Source: Candidatus Saccharimonadota bacterium
GTDB lineage: Bacteria; Patescibacteriota; Saccharimonadia; Saccharimonadales; UBA4665
Assembly: GCA_028289265.1 (NCBI GenBank)
Contig: JAQGGU010000064.1
Span: 1-6,208 of the forward strand
Length of the DNA: 6,208 bases
Direction of reading: 5' to 3'
Part shown: piece after piece, positions 1 to 4,629 of the stretch
How positions within the stretch are numbered: the stretch's first letter is position 1
How the letters are laid out: the number at the start of each line of letters is the position of its first letter
Program-made: the position numbers and the translations under genes
Notes under the pieces: generated by a model
Databases searched by the model: none
Told to the model about the DNA's origin: nothing
Seen by the model: the letters and a program-made list of their open reading frames with translations, nothing else

Positions 1-766
1 TTTTCCTGCGCTCCTGCTCGGATACTGCTCTCTCGGCAAGCGTAAGTTCGGCGCTGGCTATAAGTGTGCCAGCCCAAGTGCGAAAATCTTTGGCACTAAA
101 TTCATCCCCCATGACTTCCTTAATATAAGCGTTGACGTCGGTGCTTTTGACGTCTTTCAGATTGCCGGTATCGTCATAATATTTGAATACCTCATAACCA
201 GGGAGGTTGTCGAGTTGGCGGACGATACGAGCGAGTGTCTTGTCCGTGATCTTTCTGACATGGTGTTTGCCGCTTTTCCCGATAAAGTCGAAAGTTATGG
301 TGCTGCCCGTGACGGTAGTGTGTTTGCTCCGAATGGTCGTCAAACCGTAACTTTTATTTTCTTTGGCGTAAGTATCATTGCCGACACGGATGTATGTCTG
401 GTCCATGATGCTAATGATAGTCGCCATTACTTTACGGTAGTCGAGACGACGCCTTCGCAAATCTTTATCGACTACCCGGCGCAGAGGGGGCAGCGCCCGC
501 GCAAAACGCAAGACCCGCTCAAACTTTACCTGCTCTTGTTTCTCTCTGAACTTCGGGTTGTAAATATATTGTAGCCGTCCGGCTTTATCGATGCCGATAG
601 CGAGTATTTTCGCACGCTTACTGACGGCGATCCGTACATCCTGCCATGCGGGCGGAATACGGAGCGACTCAAAGTATGTCAGTCTATCTTTATCTGTTAC
701 AAGGGCATCGTGGACAAAATAACTGAATTTTTTGTTGCCGGTGCGGGTGATCCATTGTTGTGCCAT
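1..766 (-). CDS. DNA topoisomerase IB (partial, C-terminus beyond left edge)
   Basis: Type IB topoisomerase of the poxvirus/bacterial family, which relaxes supercoils by a transient 3'-phosphotyrosyl nick. The minus strand reads open for 255 codons from ATG 766 (begins MAQQWITRTGNKKFSYFVHD) to the window edge. The N-terminal DNA-binding part is about residues 1-75 (RIPPAWQDVRIA at 36-47), followed by the catalytic core. Visible catalytic residues are Arg127 in YIRVGN, Lys164 in FIGKSGK and Arg229 in KDFRTW. The Arg-Lys-Arg spacings (37 and 65) match those I recall for Deinococcus TopIB (R137, K174, R239), so the Asn and the Tyr nucleophile should lie near residues 270 and 279, just outside the window. 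An upstream ATG at 773 is out of frame. There is no Shine-Dalgarno site before 766 and I found no convincing promoter, so the start is the least certain part. The gene is divergent from the LCP gene. Confidence 0.93.
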   Translation of the reverse strand, partial: MAQQWITRTGNKKFSYFVHDALVTDKDRLTYFESLRIPPAWQDVRIAVSKRAKILAIGIDKAGRLQYIYNPKFREKQEQVKFERVLRFARALPPLRRVVDKDLRRRRLDYRKVMATIISIMDQTYIRVGNDTYAKENKSYGLTTIRSKHTTVTGSTITFDFIGKSGKHHVRKITDKTLARIVRQLDNLPGYEVFKYYDDTGNLKDVKSTDVNAYIKEVMGDEFSAKDFRTWAGTLIASAELTLAERAVSEQERRK

Positions 767-875
767 GCTGCATAGTTTGAAGCAACGGGGAGCTGTTAAC
801 TATTAAAAATTTGGCTTTTGAAAGCTTGACCTAGCCCTTTAAGTATCCAGTTAGTTTTAAGCTACGCTTGGTACA

Positions 876-904
876 TTTACAACGTATAATAATAATTGTA
901 TACT
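876..904 (+). promoter_or_regulatory. Sigma-70-type promoter of the LCP gene
   Basis: A TTTACA -35 box (876-881), a 17-bp spacer and a TATACT -10 box (899-904) predict a transcription start near 911. This leaves a 63-nt leader before ATG 974. It is among the best promoter matches in the window and uses hexamers very like those found before the phosphoesterase and radC genes. Confidence 0.75.
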
Positions 905-912
905 ATACGCTT

Positions 913-958
913 TGACTGCCTTCCTGGCGCCTCTAGGCGTTTAGGGAGCAATCAGTCA
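913..958 (+). promoter_or_regulatory. Long hairpin in the 5' leader of the LCP gene
   Basis: Nested pairing: TGACTG (913-918) with CAGTCA (953-958), CTTCCT (920-925) with AGGGAG (943-948, one G-T wobble), and CGCC (928-931) with GGCG (936-939) around a TCTA loop. The predicted transcript starts about 2 nt before this stem. No U-tract follows, so it is not an intrinsic terminator. It may stabilise the mRNA or bind a regulator; the role is inferred. The only purine-rich SD-like stretch before this gene (AGGGAG) is inside the stem and 25 nt from the ATG, too far to act as a normal ribosome site. Confidence 0.5.
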
Positions 959-973
959 TAATAAAATAAGCTC

Positions 974-2188
974 ATGTTTAAGAAAACCAAACAACCCCAC
1001 CAAGTCAATCCAACTAATCCGGAAGCGGCGGCCTTCCCTGCTATTGGTTCTACCCTGCCAAACCCCTATTACAATGGCACGGTTGCGGCCGTATCTACTC
1101 CGGTAGACAAATTGCCGAAGCATAGCTGGAAACTCTGGCTTAAGCGCTCCCTAATTACTTTGCTAATGGTTGCCTTGGCCGCTGGACTATTCGTTGGCGT
1201 GAAGTTCCTTATCAATGCCAGCAAGGCCTTTGACGGTAATCTCTTTGGGCTTTTCCAGGACGACAAACTGCGCGGCGAAGACGAGGGGCGCGTCAATATC
1301 CTGCTAGCCGGAAACTCCGCAGATGACCCCGGCCACGGCGGCGCACAGCTGACTGATTCCCTGATGATCCTGAGCCTGGACACAAAAAATAACACAGCAT
1401 TTATGATGAGTATCCCTCGCGACTTATACGTCGAGATTCCGGGCAATGGCTACGCCAAGATCAACGAAGTCTACGTAGATGGAGAAGAAGACGGGTTTAA
1501 CGAGGCGGGCTACCCCGAAGGCGGCATGGGGCTGCTTGAAAAAGTAGTCGGCCAGAACTTCGGCCTTGAACTGCATTACTACGCACTTATCAATTACACC
1601 GCCTTGAAAGAAGCAGTCGACGCTGTCGGTGGGATTGATGTCAACATCCAAAGCGATGACAGCCGCGGTCTGTACGACCCGAGCCGCGATTGGACTAAGT
1701 CCTTCCGGGCGCCTATCGTCAAGCTGCCAAACGGCGTGAACCATTTGGATGGCCAAGAAGCCCTTAACCTTGCCCGGGCACGCGGCAATGCTGCCGGCTC
1801 GTATGGCTATGGTCAGTCCGACTTTACACGGACTGCCAACCAGCGGCTGATGATAGTTGCCCTCAAAGACAAAGCCGCCAGTACAGGTGTAGCCCTGAAT
1901 CCAATAAAGATCGCCAGCTTACTCGACAGCTTTGGCAACAACGTCAACACAGACTTCAAGACAACTGAAGTCCGCCGCTTGTATGACCTTAGTAAGCTCA
2001 TTCCGAATGACAAAATTACCTCAGTCGGACTCAACGATGTCGATGGCAAGAACTTACTCATGAGTTACCGTACCCGCAGCGGCCAGTCCGCTCTTGTCCC
2101 TGCCGCTGGTATCGACGACTACGATGATATCCAGACTTACATCGAAAAACTCACCACGCCGCCTCCTGCTCCTACGACCAACGAATAA
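974..2188 (+). CDS. LytR-CpsA-Psr (LCP) family cell-wall polymer transferase
   Basis: Membrane-anchored LCP protein, 404 aa. Family members transfer undecaprenyl-pyrophosphate-linked glycopolymers (teichoic acid, arabinogalactan or capsule) onto peptidoglycan on the outer face of the membrane. Residues 1-55 are a proline-rich cytoplasmic tail with basic residues just before one membrane helix (about 57-81). The LCP domain spans about 105-300: TDSLMILSLD (127-136), the signature SIPRD with Arg149, KINEVYVDG (162-170), DAVGGIDVNI (216-225), LDGQEALNLARAR (258-270) and SDFTRTANQR (282-291). The arginines and aspartates that bind the pyrophosphate lipid appear to be present. The C-terminus is short and Pro/Thr-rich (TTPPPAPTTNE) and no LytR_C domain follows. 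There is no Shine-Dalgarno site before ATG 974, only an A-rich stretch. It has its own promoter at 876-904. The polymer it attaches cannot be told from sequence. Confidence 0.95.
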   Translation: MFKKTKQPHQVNPTNPEAAAFPAIGSTLPNPYYNGTVAAVSTPVDKLPKHSWKLWLKRSLITLLMVALAAGLFVGVKFLINASKAFDGNLFGLFQDDKLRGEDEGRVNILLAGNSADDPGHGGAQLTDSLMILSLDTKNNTAFMMSIPRDLYVEIPGNGYAKINEVYVDGEEDGFNEAGYPEGGMGLLEKVVGQNFGLELHYYALINYTALKEAVDAVGGIDVNIQSDDSRGLYDPSRDWTKSFRAPIVKLPNGVNHLDGQEALNLARARGNAAGSYGYGQSDFTRTANQRLMIVALKDKAASTGVALNPIKIASLLDSFGNNVNTDFKTTEVRRLYDLSKLIPNDKITSVGLNDVDGKNLLMSYRTRSGQSALVPAAGIDDYDDIQTYIEKLTTPPPAPTTNE

Positions 2189-2276
2189 TTCACGGCATTT
2201 CTCCAAGCTAACTCTAAGTTTTACGGCTTATGCTAAGGATACTGGACTCGTGCTAGAGCTCAGCAGCAAAGTAAAC

Positions 2277-2283
2277 AAGGAGG
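2277..2283 (+). promoter_or_regulatory. Strong Shine-Dalgarno site for the winged-helix gene
   Basis: AAGGAGG lies 6 nt before ATG 2290 and fixes that start. The contrast with the SD-less LCP gene upstream is striking and suggests this gene is translated independently even if co-transcribed with it. Confidence 0.8.
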
Positions 2284-2289
2284 AAGCCC

Positions 2290-2553
2290 ATGCAACATAT
2301 TGAACTGCCGGAAGATTATAGTTTAGTACTACAAGAAGTGAGTGAGCACGGAGAAGAGGAGCTCGCCCTTCTCGCCGAGACACTTAGTTTTGAGCAAAGC
2401 CGTTTACACCACATCATCCAGTCGCTGCAGCATAAGGGGCTCATCAGCCTCAGCCGTTCGGCCGGACACGGTGTCTGGATCCGCCTTAGTTCTAAAGGAC
2501 GTAAGTTTGTTCAGACCCTATGGCCTGAGACGGGCTTATCATATGGTTTTTAG
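2290..2553 (+). CDS. Small winged helix-turn-helix (MarR-like) DNA-binding protein
   Basis: 87-aa protein that resembles the DNA-binding core of MarR-type regulators. EELALLAETLSFEQSRLHHIIQSLQHKGLI (about 23-52) reads as helix-turn-recognition helix, and ISLSRSAGHGVWIRLSSKGRKFVQTLW (about 52-78) as the wing, with the typical LSSKGR strand ending. The N- and C-terminal dimerisation helices of full MarR proteins (about 140 aa) are missing, so it is either a minimal wHTH or dimerises differently. It starts 102 nt after the LCP stop with no clear promoter or strong terminator between, so co-transcription is possible. A TAGTACTA-containing 14-bp palindrome overlaps its stop codon and another copy lies inside its 5' end; both are candidate binding sites, by inference only. 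The target is unknown. Confidence 0.85.
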   Translation: MQHIELPEDYSLVLQEVSEHGEEELALLAETLSFEQSRLHHIIQSLQHKGLISLSRSAGHGVWIRLSSKGRKFVQTLWPETGLSYGF

Positions 2554-2564
2554 TACTAGTACTA
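2551..2564 (+). repeat. 14-bp perfect palindrome with overlapping TAGTACTA units
   Basis: TAGTACTAGTACTA is identical to its reverse complement and contains TAGTACTA twice (2551-2558 and 2557-2564). A third copy lies at 2324-2331, and both sites are preceded by a T run (TTTAGTACTA is shared). It overlaps the TAG stop of the winged-helix gene and sits about 60 bp upstream of the next gene's -10 box. Size and symmetry suit a dimeric regulator's operator, but this is unproven. Confidence 0.4.
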
Positions 2565-2578
2565 TATAAACTCGCATG

Positions 2579-2621
2579 CAATGAAGGAGCCGCGGATTGA
2601 TTCCGACTGGCTCCTTCATTG
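2579..2621 (+). terminator. 13-bp perfect hairpin between two genes (terminator-like, no U-tract)
   Basis: CAATGAAGGAGCC (2579-2591) pairs perfectly with GGCTCCTTCATTG (2609-2621), and the loop holds a further CGGA/TCCG stem (2593-2596 with 2602-2605). It lies 25 nt after the winged-helix stop. The downstream sequence is GTTATAAT rather than a T-run, so termination on the plus strand may be weak. Its right arm abuts the -10 box of the next gene, so it may also have a regulatory role. Its AAGGAGC/GCTCCTT arm core recurs in the hairpin at 4210-4237. Confidence 0.5.
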
Positions 2622-2623
2622 GT

Positions 2624-2629
2624 TATAAT
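2624..2629 (+). promoter_or_regulatory. Consensus -10 box before the His-rich protein gene
   Basis: A perfect TATAAT predicts transcription from about 2636, giving an 18-nt leader before ATG 2654. The -35 region with 17-bp spacing (TTCCGA, 2601-2606) is poor and falls inside the hairpin, so the promoter may be weak or activator-dependent. Confidence 0.5.
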
Positions 2630-2653
2630 GGTAGAAAACTAATAGGGGCCCAT

Positions 2654-3280
2654 ATGTCTGAACGCATAAAATCTGTATTTATTTCTAAATGGGCGTATCT
2701 GGCGTATGGTCTGCTGGCAGGTGCACTGCTCATCCTCGGTATCCGCTACTTTACCTATCACCAGGACTCGACGCATTATCATGCCAATTTCGCGGTCTAT
2801 ATAAATGGCGAGCGCGAGAACTTTAAGGGGCCGCAGTATTACGAGGAAGTATCTATTTGTAGCGCACACGACAAGTTGACACCAAAGGCACGTACACATA
2901 TGCATAATGAGGAAAATGGCGTGGTGCATGTGCATGATGACGGCGTTACCTGGGGTCAGTTCTTTGAGAACCTTGGCTGGTACGTTGGTCCTGACTTCAT
3001 ACGGACGCCCGCGGCTATGCATACGGCCGATGGCGTTAACAAACTGAACATCGTACTTAATGGCGATAACCTTACAGGGCTTTCCACTATCACCAATGAG
3101 GTTATCGGCGATAAGGATCGCCTGCTCATTAGCTATGGCGACGTTGACCGGCAAATGCTTGATAAGCAGTTCCAGACGGTACCGAATGACGCGGATGAAT
3201 ACAACCACAAAAACGATCCCTCCACATGTAGCGGTGCGCATAGCGCAACACCTGCCGACCGCCTGAAGCACCTCTTTTAG
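2654..3280 (+). CDS. Membrane-anchored His-rich extracytoplasmic protein of unknown function
   Basis: 208-aa protein starting MSERIKSVFISKWAYLAYGL. One membrane helix or uncleaved signal anchor spans about 13-33, and the remainder should face outward. Histidines cluster in HYHANF (41-46), HMH (82-84) and HVHDDGVTWGQFF (92-104), with more at 72, 123, 185, 196 and 205. Only two cysteines are present (69 and 192), in similar CSAH and CSGAH settings, so a disulfide or metal site is plausible. The layout of HxHxNFxVYINGE followed by HMHNE, then VHVHxxGVTWGQFF, resembles small archaeal and CPR surface proteins I recall but cannot name. A metal-binding (copper, zinc or iron) role is inferred. ATG 2654 is chosen because AGGGG (2644-2648) lies 5 nt upstream and the TATAAT sits correctly. 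The upstream TTG at 2597 would lie inside the hairpin loop and upstream of the predicted transcription start. The stop overlaps the convergent gene by 4 bp. Confidence 0.88.
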   Translation: MSERIKSVFISKWAYLAYGLLAGALLILGIRYFTYHQDSTHYHANFAVYINGERENFKGPQYYEEVSICSAHDKLTPKARTHMHNEENGVVHVHDDGVTWGQFFENLGWYVGPDFIRTPAAMHTADGVNKLNIVLNGDNLTGLSTITNEVIGDKDRLLISYGDVDRQMLDKQFQTVPNDADEYNHKNDPSTCSGAHSATPADRLKHLF

Positions 3281-3798
3281 ACGGGAGCGAAGTAGGCAAA
3301 TTCAGCTTCATGCGCGTTCGTGTCATAGATGGCAACTGATGCCCGCCATGATTTGCTCCGCGGAATAGCGAATGCTGTCGACCCGGGGTTGAGGATGACT
3401 TTATCGTCGATGCGGTCATAGCGTGGCTTGTGGCTGTGGCCGAGGCAGAGGACGTCAGTGTCCTCTAGTAGCAGCTTTCGCAGTGACGGTTGGTGATGTC
3501 CGTGGTAGACGCGGATATCCTTACCGCCTATCAGGAGACTAATCACGCCTTCGCTCAGCTCAAATCCCGGACGGGACAATGCCAAAAAGGCAGCTACTTC
3601 TTTATCGTTATTTCCCAAGACTCCTTTGACGGGGATGTTTTTTGCCCGAGCCATGTTAGAAAAATAGGCGGCCGTCTCCGGCCGGGCCCAGTCGCCGCAG
3701 TGAATGATCAGCTCTATGCCCGCTTCTTCAAAAACCTTGAATGCACCATCAATCCCGGTAGGCCTGTTGTGTGTGTCAGAAATAATACCAATTTTCAT
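3277..3798 (-). CDS. Metallophosphoesterase, YfcE/MJ0936 family
   Basis: 173-aa cytoplasmic calcineurin-like phosphoesterase, of usual length for this family (about 160-185). Metal ligands are all present: SDTH (Asp8, His10), HCGD (Asp36), GNND (Asn63), YHGHH (His99) and LGHSH (His121, His123), followed by the family's LNPGS (136-140). These should bind two divalent metals (Mn or Ni in characterised members) and hydrolyse phosphodiesters or phosphomonoesters; the natural substrate is unknown for most members. The order and spacing match MJ0936 (Asp8, His10, Asp36). No ribosome site precedes ATG 3798. Instead a promoter at 3833-3806 puts the transcript start 1 nt before the ATG, so the mRNA is probably leaderless. 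The 3' end overlaps the convergent His-rich gene by 4 bp, with no room for separate terminators. Confidence 0.95.
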   Translation of the reverse strand: MKIGIISDTHNRPTGIDGAFKVFEEAGIELIIHCGDWARPETAAYFSNMARAKNIPVKGVLGNNDKEVAAFLALSRPGFELSEGVISLLIGGKDIRVYHGHHQPSLRKLLLEDTDVLCLGHSHKPRYDRIDDKVILNPGSTAFAIPRSKSWRASVAIYDTNAHEAEFAYFAPV

Positions 3799-3805
3799 AA
3801 TGCCA

Positions 3806-3833
3806 AGTATATGGGGTAGCGGACTATTGTAAG
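3806..3833 (-). promoter_or_regulatory. Promoter giving a leaderless phosphoesterase mRNA
   Basis: Read on the minus strand: CTTACA -35 (3833-3828), a 16-bp spacer and TATACT -10 (3811-3806). Placing the last -10 base at -7 puts +1 at 3799, one base before ATG 3798. The absence of any Shine-Dalgarno sequence agrees with leaderless initiation. Confidence 0.65.
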
Positions 3834-3907
3834 TGGCATATCTAACTTACGGAACAGATACGGATTGGTAATCTAGGATAGTAATCACGTAAAAGGAGGA
3901 CGCATAT

Positions 3908-4036
3908 ATGGGATTTATGGATAAGGTGAATGGAGTTAAGAAAAAGGCCGACGAAAGCCAGCTCGATGACAGGGCTATGGACGAACTGAAAAAGATGCGC
4001 AATAAGCGTAAGAACGAACAGGGCGATCAAGGCTAA
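3908..4036 (+). CDS. 42-aa charged small protein, unknown function
   Basis: Short ORF starting MGFMDKVNGVKKKADESQLD and ending KNEQGDQG. It is almost entirely Lys/Arg/Asp/Glu/Gln/Asn and is predicted to be helical and soluble, with no membrane segment or cysteine. Support for translation comes from AAGGAGG (3893-3899), a near-perfect Shine-Dalgarno site 8 nt before ATG 3908, and from a textbook terminator 20 nt after the stop. It is divergent from the phosphoesterase gene, and the 109-bp gap must hold both promoters; on this strand CTTACG-17-TAATCT (3846-3874) is only a weak match. The length is below usual gene-calling limits. The N-terminal style (MGFMDKV...KKKADE) loosely recalls small MT0933-like or CsbD-like stress proteins, but I cannot assign it. 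Confidence 0.7.
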   Translation: MGFMDKVNGVKKKADESQLDDRAMDELKKMRNKRKNEQGDQG

Positions 4037-4056
4037 GCCGAGGATTTGTATGTACG

Positions 4057-4078
4057 AAGCCCCGGATGGGGCTTTTTT
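4057..4078 (+). terminator. Intrinsic terminator after the 42-aa gene
   Basis: AAGCCCC (4057-4063), GGAT loop, GGGGCTT (4068-4074), with the T-run continuing to 4078. A GC-rich 7-bp stem with a tetraloop and six consecutive Ts makes this the clearest terminator in the window. Confidence 0.9.
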
Positions 4079-4103
4079 ATTTAATGGATACAGGAGGAAA
4101 CTA

Positions 4104-4190
4104 ATGGTAGATTACAACAAGGCAGCAGAGCAGATTGAGAACAATTTCAAAAAAGACCTCAAGAAAGCGCCGCCTAAAAATAAGAAATAA
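4104..4190 (+). CDS. 28-aa lysine-rich small protein, unknown function
   Basis: Very short ORF starting MVDYNKAAEQIENNFKKDLK and ending KAPPKNKK. It has ten lysines in 28 residues and probably forms an amphipathic helix (about 4-21) with a basic, proline-containing tail. AGGAGG (4092-4097) lies 6 nt before ATG 4104, and an intrinsic terminator hairpin begins 20 nt after the stop (4210-4237), so both signals frame the ORF. No separate promoter is evident after the preceding terminator, so expression may depend on read-through from the 42-aa gene. No family recognised. The alternative is that this is a chance ORF beside a chance purine tract, but the placement of both signals argues against it. 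Confidence 0.55.
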   Translation: MVDYNKAAEQIENNFKKDLKKAPPKNKK

Positions 4191-4209
4191 TATTACTAGC
4201 TTTTGTCGT

Positions 4210-4237
4210 AAAGGAGCTCCCCTAAGGGGCTCCTTTT
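4210..4237 (+). terminator. Intrinsic terminator after the 28-aa gene
   Basis: AAAGGAG (4210-4216) pairs with CTCCTTT (4230-4236), and inside it CCCC (4219-4222) pairs with GGGG (4226-4229) across a TAA loop. A T-run ends the right arm (4234-4237). It shares the AAGGAGC/GCTCCTT arm core with the hairpin at 2579-2621. Confidence 0.75.
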
Positions 4238-4248
4238 AATATGCGAAA

Positions 4249-4277
4249 TTTAGTTAACGCTACAACTGAAGTAGAAT
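4249..4277 (+). promoter_or_regulatory. Possible promoter for the structured RNA or leader
   Basis: TAGAAT (4272-4277) is a good -10 box; the -35 with 17-bp spacing is a weak TTTAGT (4249-4254). It predicts +1 at 4284, 2 nt before the first long stem of the structured stretch. That fit is the main support. Confidence 0.35.
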
Positions 4278-4283
4278 GTACAT

Positions 4284-4601
4284 CATAACCTATCTGTTAT
4301 TACTTTCTTCACCCCCGACAAAGATTGATAGGTTAAGCTATTGAAGCATACATGAGTGAGACTATAATAGCTGGTAGCGATGTGAGTGCTGGAGATATAC
4401 ATCCCCTTCCAACCCACAAGCTTTTATATGAGTTGCATACTCACTGATCCTTCGGGATTAAGCGTCCCTGCTATCTTTCAAGCAATAGACTGACTGGCCA
4501 CGGGAAAATGGATTCGGAACGGTATCCACTTCTTTATCCAGCAAGTCTCTCCTTACAAAAGCCGTTCTCTGATAAGTAAAACTTTGTCAGTTCTCTTTTT
4601 A
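4284..4601 (+). ncRNA. Candidate structured RNA or regulatory leader, family not recognised
   Basis: About 318 nt with many pairable segments and no ORF. Stems seen: TAACCTATC (4286-4294) with GATAGGTTA (4327-4335), 9 bp; AGCTATT (4336-4342) with AATAGCT (4366-4372), stacked directly on the first; GTGAGT (4382-4387) with ACTCAC (4439-4444); a UUCG-capped GATCC/GGATT hairpin (4446-4459); AGACT-GA-CTGG (4487-4497) with CCAG-CA-AGTCT (4538-4548), enclosing TGGAT/ATCCA (4509-4513, 4524-4528). A terminator-like hairpin closes it at 4569-4601. Segments near 4355-4360 and 4430-4434 can also pair with the ACTCA(C/T) stretch, so alternative folds are possible. It could be a stand-alone ncRNA or a long attenuating leader of the downstream gene. 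No conserved core of RNase P RNA, tmRNA, 6S, SRP RNA, group I intron or common riboswitches was recognised. Confidence 0.45.
4569..4601 (+). terminator. Terminator or attenuator hairpin just before the 98-aa gene
   Basis: CTGATAAG (4569-4576) pairs with TTTGTCAG (4583-4590) using two G-T wobbles across a short A-rich loop, followed by TTCTCTTTTTA (4591-4601). The stem is modest but the T-rich tract is good. Lying 28 nt before ATG 4630, it could end the structured RNA or act as an attenuator. Confidence 0.5.
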
Positions 4602-4629
4602 TAAATCATTTTCTAGGAGCTTGAAAATT

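Larger units (their letters stand above)
4191..4629 (+). other. 439-bp stretch without a protein gene
   Basis: It contains, in order, an intrinsic terminator (4210-4237), a weak promoter (4249-4277), a stem-rich stretch (4284-4568), a terminator-like hairpin with a T-rich tract (4569-4601) and the Shine-Dalgarno site of the 98-aa gene (4615-4619). No tRNA, RNase P, tmRNA or SRP RNA signature was seen on either strand. Confidence 0.8.

Noticed and set aside
215..574. 119-codon plus-strand ORF
   Set aside because: It lies wholly antisense to the topoisomerase IB reading frame, which shows clear family motifs; the plus-strand product resembles nothing.
2094..2303. 69-codon plus-strand ORF spanning the LCP 3' end
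   Set aside because: Out-of-frame overlap with LCP and the winged-helix start; no ribosome site and low-complexity Ser/Leu/Thr content.
2597..2653. Longer form of the His-rich protein starting at TTG 2597
   Set aside because: The start would lie in the hairpin loop and upstream of the TATAAT-predicted transcript start. ATG 2654 has a fitting SD-like site and sits just before the membrane helix.
4284..4601. Structured region as RNase P RNA, tmRNA, SRP RNA, 6S RNA or a group I intron
   Set aside because: The conserved cores I know for these (for example GGAAAGUC of RNase P or the tRNA-like ends of tmRNA) are absent on both strands. GAGACTATA near 4359 only faintly recalls a group I intron element and has no partner.
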